From: an uncultured Erysipelotrichaceae bacterium
Lineage (GTDB): Bacteria > Bacillota_I > Bacilli_A > Erysipelotrichales > Erysipelotrichaceae
Reading direction: 5' to 3'
DNA: 6,173 nt
Assembly (NCBI GenBank): GCA_902795525.1
Contig: CADBLN010000054.1
Coordinates: 1-6,173 of the forward strand
Shown in pieces: positions 1-4,752 of this stretch. Position 1 is the first letter of the stretch. Each line of letters begins with the position of its first letter. The notes under the pieces were generated by a model, which worked only from the letters and a program-made list of their open reading frames with translations, had not been told where the DNA came from and ran no database searches. Both the position numbers and the translations under genes were made by a program.

Positions 1-89
1 GTCTTTAAAGCACTTTTTTGAGCCTTGTGCTGTGCATTTTCTTTTAAGTTAGTAACTGCACGTTTCTTTTGAGACTTAATATTAGGCAT
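1..89 (-). CDS. rpsT: 30S ribosomal protein S20, N-terminal part (cut by window edge)
   Basis: S20 is a primary binding protein of the 30S ribosomal subunit that contacts 16S rRNA. Only the first 29 codons plus two bases lie in the window; the gene continues leftwards beyond position 1. The reverse strand reads MPNIKSQKKR, then AVTNLKENAQHKAQKSALK. This matches the conserved basic S20 N-terminus (M-A/P-N-IKS followed by Lys/Arg-rich helix, then a QKSALxT segment). The ATG is at 89-87, with a perfect AAGGAGG Shine-Dalgarno 6 bases upstream, which fixes the start. The gene is transcribed away from fmt. In Bacillus rpsT also lies near lepA in opposite orientation, so the context supports the call. 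The C-terminal two thirds cannot be judged. Confidence 0.93.
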   Translation of the reverse strand, partial: MPNIKSQKKRAVTNLKENAQHKAQKSALK

Positions 90-95
90 GACTTA

Positions 96-102
96 CCTCC
101 TT
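96..102 (-). promoter_or_regulatory. Ribosome binding site of rpsT
   Basis: The reverse strand reads AAGGAGG, a full match to the anti-Shine-Dalgarno end of 16S rRNA, with a 6-base spacer (TAAGTC) before the rpsT ATG. It is the strongest ribosome binding site in the window together with that of rpsO. Confidence 0.9.
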
Positions 103-116
103 GTAAATGCTAGTTA

Positions 117-145
117 ATTGTAGCAAAGTAAAAATTAAATTGCAA
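117..145 (-). promoter_or_regulatory. Predicted sigma-A promoter of rpsT
   Basis: On the reverse strand a -35 box TTGCAA (145-140) and a -10 box TACAAT (122-117) are separated by exactly 17 bases. The bases just before the -10 are TGC, giving the TGn extended -10 motif. Transcription would start near position 110, leaving a leader of about 20 bases that carries the AAGGAGG site. No structured leader is apparent. The call rests on sequence match only. Confidence 0.75.
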
Positions 146-172
146 TATCTCAAGGAATAAGTAAATTTGTTG

Positions 173-178
173 TATAAT
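173..178 (+). promoter_or_regulatory. Predicted -10 box of the fmt-lepA-hemW promoter
   Basis: A perfect TATAAT lies between the divergent rpsT gene and fmt, the only place a promoter for the rightward unit could be within this gap. The -35 region is weak: 16-18 base spacing gives CTCAAG, TCAAGG or CAAGGA, none close to TTGACA. There is no TGn extension (TG touches the hexamer directly). A start 7 bases after the hexamer falls near 185, only about 10 bases before the preferred fmt ATG. Confidence 0.55.
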
Positions 179-194
179 ATTGACGGTGATGCAC

Positions 195-1124
195 ATGCAA
201 GAAAGAATCATTTTTATGGGGACTCCAGAGTTTGGAGCTGCAATCTTACAAGAGCTACTAGATGAAAAAAGAAATGTTGTAGCTGTGGTTAGCCAACCTG
301 ACAAAGAAGTGGGGCGCAAAAAGGTTTTGACCGCATCAGTTGTTAAAAAACTGGCTTTGGAAAACAATATTGATGTTTTGCAACCCGTAAGAATAAGAAC
401 TGATTTTCAAGCGGTTTTGGACTATCAACCTGATTTGATCATTACTTGTGCATATGGACAATTCATTCCTGATGAGGTATTGAATTATCCTCGATTAGGC
501 TGTATAAATGTACATGCTTCATTGCTGCCAAAACTTAGAGGTGGTGCACCAATCCAGCATAGTATAATTGATGGATATAAAGAAACAGGCATAACCATCA
601 TGGAAATGGGCAGTAAAATGGATGGCGGTGATATTATTGCACAAAGAAGCTGTCCTATTGAAGAGGATGATACTTATGGTAGCCTACATGATAAATTGAT
701 ACCCATAGCTTGCGAGCTTTTAAGGGATACATTAGATGACATTTTAAATGGTAGATACAAGGCTGTAAGACAAGATGAAAATGAGGTAACTTTTGGTTTG
801 AATATAACCAAGCAAGAGGAACGTCTTGATTTAAGCCAAGATTATGATTTAGTATACAATCACATCCGTGGATTAATTCCAGCACCTTGTGCATACTTTA
901 TGGTGCATGGTCAAAAGGTAAAAGTATGGAAGGTTAAATCAAGCAATTTGCAGCATCAAGGTGTTAATGGAACCCTGCATTTTGTGAATGATTCATTGGG
1001 TCTTGTGATTGATAACAGATTGATTTTGATTGAAGAACTCCAAGTCGAAGGTAAAAAACAAATGAGTGTTAAGGATTTTAAAAATGGTTTGGGGAGAGAA
1101 TGGGAAGGTTTAGTTGCTGAGTAG
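195..1124 (+). CDS. fmt: Methionyl-tRNA formyltransferase
   Basis: Fmt transfers a formyl group from 10-formyltetrahydrofolate to Met-tRNA(fMet) in the cytoplasm, producing the initiator tRNA of bacterial translation. The product has 309 residues, within the usual 305-320. The N-terminal formyltransferase domain (about 1-200) shows IIFMGTPEF near the start, GRKKVLTASVVK around 36-47, and the catalytic core with Asn105, His107 and Asp143. These sit in INVHASLLP, RGGAPIQ and KMDGGDII, as in Escherichia coli Fmt (N106/H108/D144). The C-terminal tRNA-binding domain (about 205-305) begins near IRGLIPAPCAYF and ends with a GKKQM segment. I chose ATG 195 because it aligns with homologues and has GGTG 6 bases upstream; ATG 189 is possible. 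A TTG at 180 would overlap the promoter -10 region and is unlikely. It is the first gene of the unit; lepA starts 2 bases after its stop. Confidence 0.95.
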   Translation: MQERIIFMGTPEFGAAILQELLDEKRNVVAVVSQPDKEVGRKKVLTASVVKKLALENNIDVLQPVRIRTDFQAVLDYQPDLIITCAYGQFIPDEVLNYPRLGCINVHASLLPKLRGGAPIQHSIIDGYKETGITIMEMGSKMDGGDIIAQRSCPIEEDDTYGSLHDKLIPIACELLRDTLDDILNGRYKAVRQDENEVTFGLNITKQEERLDLSQDYDLVYNHIRGLIPAPCAYFMVHGQKVKVWKVKSSNLQHQGVNGTLHFVNDSLGLVIDNRLILIEELQVEGKKQMSVKDFKNGLGREWEGLVAE

Positions 1125-1126
1125 TT

Positions 1127-2926
1127 ATGGAACAAAAATACATTAGAAATTTTTCAATTGTAGCACATATTGACCACGGCAAATCTACTTTGGCTGATCG
1201 TATTTTAGAACAAACTGATACGATTGAAAAAAGAGAGATGGTTGATCAAATCCTAGATGATATGTCATTAGAAAGAGAAAGAGGCATTACAATAAAACTT
1301 AATGCGGTTTCTTTGACGTATCATGCAGATGATGGTCATGATTATTTATTCCATTTAATAGATACTCCAGGGCATGTAGACTTTACTTATGAAGTATCCA
1401 GGTCATTAGCTGCTTGTGAAGGGGCTATTTTAGTTGTTGATGCTACTCAAGGTGTTGAGGCTCAAACCTTAGCAAACGTATATTTAGCTATTGATAATGA
1501 TTTAACAGTCATACCTGTTATTAATAAAATAGACTTACCAAGTGCCCAACCAGACATGGCTAAGGCAGAAATTGAAAACGACATTGGTTTGGATGCTAGT
1601 GATGCGCCATTAATTAGTGCTAAATTGGGTACAGGAATTCATGAGGTTTTGGAAAACATAGTCAAGTACATTCCTTGCCCGTCAGGAGATCCTAAAGCAC
1701 CGCTTCAAGCCCTTATTTTTGATTCATATTATGATGCTTACAGGGGCGTAATAGTTTTCGTGAGAATCAAAAATGGTGAATTAAAGGTTGGCGATAATAT
1801 CAAACTTATGAGCAACAATCAAACTTATCAGGTAACCGAAGTGGGCATAAGGAGTCCTAAGGAAATAAATAAGGATAAGCTTTCTTGTGGTGAGGTAGGT
1901 TGGTTTGCTGCTTCAATTAAATCGGTTCAGGATGTCAGGGTTGGTGACACTGTCACTTTAAGCACACGTCCTTGTCAACAAGCTTTGCCAGGATATCGTG
2001 AAATGCAATCGATGGTATATTGTGGTCTATATCCAACAGATAATGCCAGATATAACGATTTAAGAGATGCCCTTGAAAAACTACAATTAAATGATGCCTC
2101 ATTAAAATTTGAGGCAGAAACATCACAGGCATTGGGTTTTGGTTTCAGGTGTGGTTTTTTAGGCTTATTGCATATGGAAGTTGTCCAAGAGCGACTGGAA
2201 AGAGAATACAACTTAGATTTAATTGCGACAGCACCAAGTGTCATTTATGAAGTTCACTTAACAAATGGTGAGATTAAGTATATTGATAACCCAGCACTTC
2301 TGCCAACAAATCAAATGATTGATTATATTGCGGAACCATATGTTAAAGCCAAGATAATGGCACCGCAGGAATACATCGGTCCAATTATGGAATTATGTCA
2401 AAACAAAAGAGGAACGTATCAGGACATTGTTTATCTTGATGAATCTAGGGTAATGGTTTTGTACGACTTACCGCTGGCTGAAATTGTATTTGATTTCTTT
2501 GATCGTTTAAAGTCAGCAACAAAAGGCTATGCTTCTTTAGACTATGAATTAAGCGGATACAAGAAGAGTGAATTGGCCAGAATGGATATTTTGATTAATG
2601 GTGAAGCCGTTGATGCTTTAGCAACAATTGTTCATACCCAGTTTGCATATCAAAGAGGGAGTTCAATTACCAGAAAATTAAAAGAGATCATTCCAAAGCA
2701 ACAATTTGAAATTCCAGTACAAGCAAGTGTTTCAGGTAAAGTAATTGCCAGAACCAACATTAAGGCATATCGCAAAAATGTTTTGGCAAAGTGTTATGGT
2801 GGGGATATTTCCCGTAAGAAGAAATTACTAGAAAAACAAAAAGAAGGAAAAAAGCGTATGAAAGCAGTGGGCTCAGTAGAGATACCACAAGAGGCATTCA
2901 TGGCTGTGTTATCTATAGATGAATAG
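1127..2926 (+). CDS. lepA: Elongation factor 4 (ribosomal GTPase LepA)
   Basis: LepA/EF4 is a translational GTPase that binds ribosomes. It has been linked to back-translocation, to relief of stalled ribosomes and to 30S biogenesis. The 599-residue product has the family length and all GTPase motifs: G1 AHIDHGKST (13-21), G2 RERGITIK (50-57), G3 DTPGH (79-83), G4 NKID (133-136) and G5 SAK (164-166). The beta-barrel, EF-G-like domains III and V follow, with RCGFLGLLHMEVVQERLERE in the middle part. The LepA-specific C-terminal domain is clear from AKCYGGDISRKKKLLEKQKE and the EIPQEAFMAVL ending. Its ATG lies 2 bases after the fmt stop with only a weak GAG as ribosome binding site, so translation is probably coupled to fmt. 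No residue looks out of place. Confidence 0.98.
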   Translation: MEQKYIRNFSIVAHIDHGKSTLADRILEQTDTIEKREMVDQILDDMSLERERGITIKLNAVSLTYHADDGHDYLFHLIDTPGHVDFTYEVSRSLAACEGAILVVDATQGVEAQTLANVYLAIDNDLTVIPVINKIDLPSAQPDMAKAEIENDIGLDASDAPLISAKLGTGIHEVLENIVKYIPCPSGDPKAPLQALIFDSYYDAYRGVIVFVRIKNGELKVGDNIKLMSNNQTYQVTEVGIRSPKEINKDKLSCGEVGWFAASIKSVQDVRVGDTVTLSTRPCQQALPGYREMQSMVYCGLYPTDNARYNDLRDALEKLQLNDASLKFEAETSQALGFGFRCGFLGLLHMEVVQERLEREYNLDLIATAPSVIYEVHLTNGEIKYIDNPALLPTNQMIDYIAEPYVKAKIMAPQEYIGPIMELCQNKRGTYQDIVYLDESRVMVLYDLPLAEIVFDFFDRLKSATKGYASLDYELSGYKKSELARMDILINGEAVDALATIVHTQFAYQRGSSITRKLKEIIPKQQFEIPVQASVSGKVIARTNIKAYRKNVLAKCYGGDISRKKKLLEKQKEGKKRMKAVGSVEIPQEAFMAVLSIDE

Positions 2927-2933
2927 GTGAGAT

Positions 2934-3215
2934 ATGGATGAGGTTTTTAAGTTGATTCAGGAAATGCGTAAAAGCAGAGGCTGGGATAAGAGTGATACCT
3001 TACCGATTCTGATTAAAAGCGTTTCTGTTGAGGCAAGTGAACTATTGGAAACAATTCAATGGGATGAAGAAAACATTAATATGGATAATGTTAAAGCTGA
3101 GCTGGCAGATGTTTTAATGTATGCTTTGAGTATTTGCATTGATGAAGGTTGGGATGTTAAAGACATCATTAGGGAAAAAATCACAAACGTATATGACCGC
3201 TATCCTGAAAAATAA
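2934..3215 (+). CDS. MazG-like nucleotide pyrophosphohydrolase
   Basis: This small protein (93 residues) belongs by sequence pattern to the all-alpha MazG-like/dCTPase (RS21-C6-type) superfamily. Its members hydrolyse nucleoside triphosphates to monophosphate and pyrophosphate with Mg2+. The visible signature is Glu33-x-x-Glu36 in helix 2 (VEASELLETIQW, 32-43), then Glu56-x-x-Asp59 (ELADVLMYAL, 56-65), which together form the metal site. It ends with the typical KITNVYDRYP segment (82-91). The QW pair after the first acidic motif is typical of the RS21-C6-like branch. ATG 2934 is preceded by AGGTGAG, which overlaps the lepA stop and has a short spacer (about 3 bases). The gene lies 7 bases after lepA and overlaps hemW. 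The substrate is not predictable; house-cleaning of modified or surplus dNTPs is the family role and is an inference here. Confidence 0.85.
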   Translation: MDEVFKLIQEMRKSRGWDKSDTLPILIKSVSVEASELLETIQWDEENINMDNVKAELADVLMYALSICIDEGWDVKDIIREKITNVYDRYPEK

Positions 3216-4302
3216 AACTGAGAGTTTATACATACATATACCTTTTTGCCATGGTATATGTTTTTATTGTGACTTTGAACGAAGTGTTTACAACCAAGAC
3301 AAAGCCGACCAATATCTTAATGAATTAGCGAAAGAACTAAATAATGTTGATGCTGACATAAAAACAATCTACATAGGAGGGGGAACTCCAACAGCATTGA
3401 ATCACCAACAACTGGAATTCTTATTCAAACAATTAGAAAGATTCAAAAATGTTGAAGAATTCACCATAGAAATTAATCCAGAATCATTTGATTTGAAAAA
3501 AGCAAAGTTAATTAAAGAATATGGCGTCAACAGGGTTTCCATAGGGATTCAGAGCTTTGATGAAGAATTGCTTAAAACAATGAATAGAAAACACAACTTA
3601 AAAGACATTGAGAATGTTTTTTCTTATTTGGAAACTGTGGGGATTAAAAATCGATCAATTGACTTAATTTATGGCTTTAAAGGGCAGCAGATAAAGGATG
3701 TCATTGCTGATTTAAAACAAGCAGTAAAACTACCAATAACCCATGTTTCCATCTATGAGCTAGAAATACATGATAATACCGTGTTTGGAAAGCAGGGTTA
3801 TCCTGAAATAGATGATGAGTTATCCGCCAAGATGTATAAGGGAATCATAGATTACTTAAAGGATAATTCTTTCGAACAATATGAAATCAGCAATTTTTGT
3901 AAACCTGGTTATCAATCCTTGCACAACAAGGCTTACTGGCATTATGACAACTATTATGGCATTGGTTTAGCCGCCAGTGGCAAACTTGAGAATTACCGTT
4001 ATACTAATACGACAAGTTTACAACAATATCTGGAAGGTAATTATTGTGGCGAAGAGATTAAGCTAAGTCATGAAGATTTAGAATTCGAAGCTATTATGAT
4101 GGGCTTAAGATTACTTGAAGGCATTGATATAACGGTATTTAACGAAAAGTACAATGTGAATCTTCAAGACAAGTACTCCAAGGCAATAAGAAATAATGTT
4201 GAAAAAGGCCTGTTAGAAATTGTTGATAATCACTTGAAAACAACGGAAAAAGGCTTATTCATATTAAACGATATTTTGGTTGATTTCATGGAACTGTTGT
4301 GA
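3193..4302 (+). CDS. hemW: Radical SAM heme chaperone HemW (HemN-like)
   Basis: HemW is a radical S-adenosylmethionine protein that binds heme and is thought to insert it into target proteins. It was long annotated as oxygen-independent coproporphyrinogen III oxidase. The 369-residue product carries the 4Fe-4S motif CxxxCxxC (Cys19, Cys23, Cys26 in FCHGICFYCDF). Asp-Phe follows in place of the fourth cysteine of true HemN (CxxxCxxCxC), which favours HemW. Further family marks are GGGTPT (62-67), TIEINPES (91-98), NRVSIGIQSF (113-122), DLIYGF (157-162) and the HNKAYWHYDNYYGIG region before the C-terminal HemN_C-type domain. ATG 3193 overlaps the MazG-like gene by 23 bases in another frame and has no good ribosome binding site. 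ATG 3154, preceded by GAAGG at 5 bases, would add 13 residues. The gene ends in tandem stops, TGA TAA. lepA followed by hemW is a common order in Bacillota. Confidence 0.92.
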   Translation: MTAILKNKTESLYIHIPFCHGICFYCDFERSVYNQDKADQYLNELAKELNNVDADIKTIYIGGGTPTALNHQQLEFLFKQLERFKNVEEFTIEINPESFDLKKAKLIKEYGVNRVSIGIQSFDEELLKTMNRKHNLKDIENVFSYLETVGIKNRSIDLIYGFKGQQIKDVIADLKQAVKLPITHVSIYELEIHDNTVFGKQGYPEIDDELSAKMYKGIIDYLKDNSFEQYEISNFCKPGYQSLHNKAYWHYDNYYGIGLAASGKLENYRYTNTTSLQQYLEGNYCGEEIKLSHEDLEFEAIMMGLRLLEGIDITVFNEKYNVNLQDKYSKAIRNNVEKGLLEIVDNHLKTTEKGLFILNDILVDFMELL

Positions 4303-4306
4303 TAAT
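4278..4306 (+). promoter_or_regulatory. Predicted promoter of rpsO with extended -10
   Basis: GATAAT at 4301-4306 is preceded by TGT (4298-4300), giving an extended -10. The -35 is weak: GGTTGA (4278-4283) at 17 bases or TTGATT (4280-4285) at 15 bases. The promoter overlaps the last codons and stop of hemW. The predicted start is near 4313, immediately before the leader hairpin that begins at 4316, a placement that supports the call. Readthrough from the fmt-hemW unit is also possible because no terminator separates hemW from rpsO. Confidence 0.6.
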
Positions 4307-4312
4307 ATAAAA

Positions 4313-4386
4313 AAGCTTTCCTACTAGGTTATGCGAATCCTCAACGTATTACTTGGTTAGAAAGGTCTATAAACAGGAGGAAAATT
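4313..4386 (+). promoter_or_regulatory. Structured rpsO leader, candidate S15 autoregulatory element
   Basis: The leader can fold into an imperfect hairpin from 4316 to 4364. Arms 4316-4320/4360-4364, 4322-4323/4358-4359, 4324-4329/4351-4356 and 4331-4335/4345-4349 pair, with bulged C4321 and U4357, a U4330-U4350 mismatch and a 9-base loop AATCCTCAA. Loop bases TCCTC (4338-4342) are complementary to GAGGA (4377-4381) of the rpsO ribosome binding site, so a pseudoknot that hides it can form. G4327-U4353 next to G4328-C4352 makes a G-U/G-C step of the kind S15 recognises in 16S rRNA. Autoregulation of rpsO by S15 through varied leader structures is established in several bacteria; that this leader does so is inferred from hand folding. 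Confidence 0.55.
4375..4380 (+). promoter_or_regulatory. Ribosome binding site of rpsO
   Basis: AGGAGG with a 6-base spacer (AAAATT) before the rpsO ATG. Its second half can pair with the loop of the upstream hairpin, so its accessibility may be controlled. Confidence 0.9.
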
Positions 4387-4653
4387 ATGTTAAGTAAAGA
4401 AGAAAAACAAGCCATTATGAAAGAGTATGCAGTTCATGAAGGTGATACTGGTTCACCTGAAGTTCAAATCGCTGTTTTAACTGCAACAATTAATCGTTTA
4501 AACGATCACTTGAAAGAACATAAACACGATTATCATTCATATCGTGGCTTGATGAAAATGGTTGGTACTAGACGTAATTTATTGAATTACTTACGTACAA
4601 GTGATATCAACCGTTATCGTAGCTTAGTTGAACGTTTAGGCTTACGTAAATAG
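4387..4653 (+). CDS. rpsO: 30S ribosomal protein S15
   Basis: S15 is a primary 16S rRNA-binding protein of the 30S subunit. It recognises the helix 20/21/22 junction and nucleates platform assembly, and it also contributes to a bridge with the 50S subunit. The product has 88 residues, the family length. The signature HEGDTGSPEVQIAVLT (17-32) and the C-terminal RRNLLNYL and RYRSLVERLGLRK blocks are intact. His41, Asp48 and Ser51, the residues known to read the rRNA minor groove, are present. Some normally conserved positions differ: Thr34 replaces the usual Arg of the LTxRI block, Asn39 the usual Thr, and Tyr52 the first Arg of SRRGL. The gene has its own promoter, leader and terminator, and is followed by pnp, a very widespread gene order. 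Confidence 0.98.
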   Translation: MLSKEEKQAIMKEYAVHEGDTGSPEVQIAVLTATINRLNDHLKEHKHDYHSYRGLMKMVGTRRNLLNYLRTSDINRYRSLVERLGLRK

Positions 4654-4661
4654 TTATTGAG

Positions 4662-4693
4662 ACAACAATTTCGAAAGAGATTGTTGTTTTTTT
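4662..4693 (+). terminator. Intrinsic terminator after rpsO
   Basis: An 11-base-pair stem (4662-4672 with 4677-4687, one G-U pair) is closed by C-G around a GAAA tetraloop (4673-4676). It is followed at once by a run of seven T (4687-4693). It starts 8 bases after the rpsO stop and has no counterpart T run on the other strand, so it acts rightwards. It should separate rpsO from pnp, at least in part. Confidence 0.93.
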
Positions 4694-4719
4694 GTATTTA
4701 TTAAAAAATATGCTATCAT
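4692..4719 (+). promoter_or_regulatory. Predicted promoter of pnp
   Basis: A -35 TTGTAT (4692-4697) and a -10 TATCAT (4714-4719) are 16 bases apart, and TGC just before the -10 gives an extended -10. A second TATCAT overlaps at 4719-4724. The -35 box begins in the T run of the rpsO terminator. Transcription would start near 4726, leaving a leader of under 30 bases. No long stem is seen in it, unlike the RNase III-cleaved pnp leader of Escherichia coli. Confidence 0.65.
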
Positions 4720-4737
4720 ATCATAGGTTAAATAAAG

Positions 4738-4742
4738 AGAGG
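4738..4742 (+). promoter_or_regulatory. Ribosome binding site of pnp
   Basis: AGAGG lies 10 bases before the GTG at 4753. It supports GTG as the pnp start, since the next in-frame ATG (4774) lies inside the conserved N-terminus. Confidence 0.7.
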
Positions 4743-4752
4743 TAAGAGAAAA

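Noticed and set aside
140..145. Self-complementary TTGCAA as a shared -35 box for fmt as well as rpsT
   Set aside because: It is 27 bases from the fmt -10 box, too far for a sigma-A promoter, although it fits rpsT at exactly 17 bases.
180..194. TTG 180 as fmt start
   Set aside because: It lies 2 bases after the TATAAT box and upstream of the predicted transcription start, and would add residues absent from homologues.
110..367. Reverse-strand open frame of 85 codons across the rpsT-fmt gap and fmt 5' end
   Set aside because: It overlaps the conserved start of fmt and the rpsT promoter, and its product resembles nothing known.
655..894. Reverse-strand open frame of 79 codons inside fmt
   Set aside because: It is antisense to conserved fmt coding sequence, with no supporting signals.
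1975..2244. Reverse-strand open frame of 89 codons inside lepA
   Set aside because: It is antisense to highly conserved lepA sequence, with no supporting signals.
4300..4305. Possible TGA recoding (Mycoplasma-type code) at the end of hemW
   Set aside because: TGG is used for Trp throughout, no internal in-frame TGA occurs in any gene, and TGA is followed directly by TAA.
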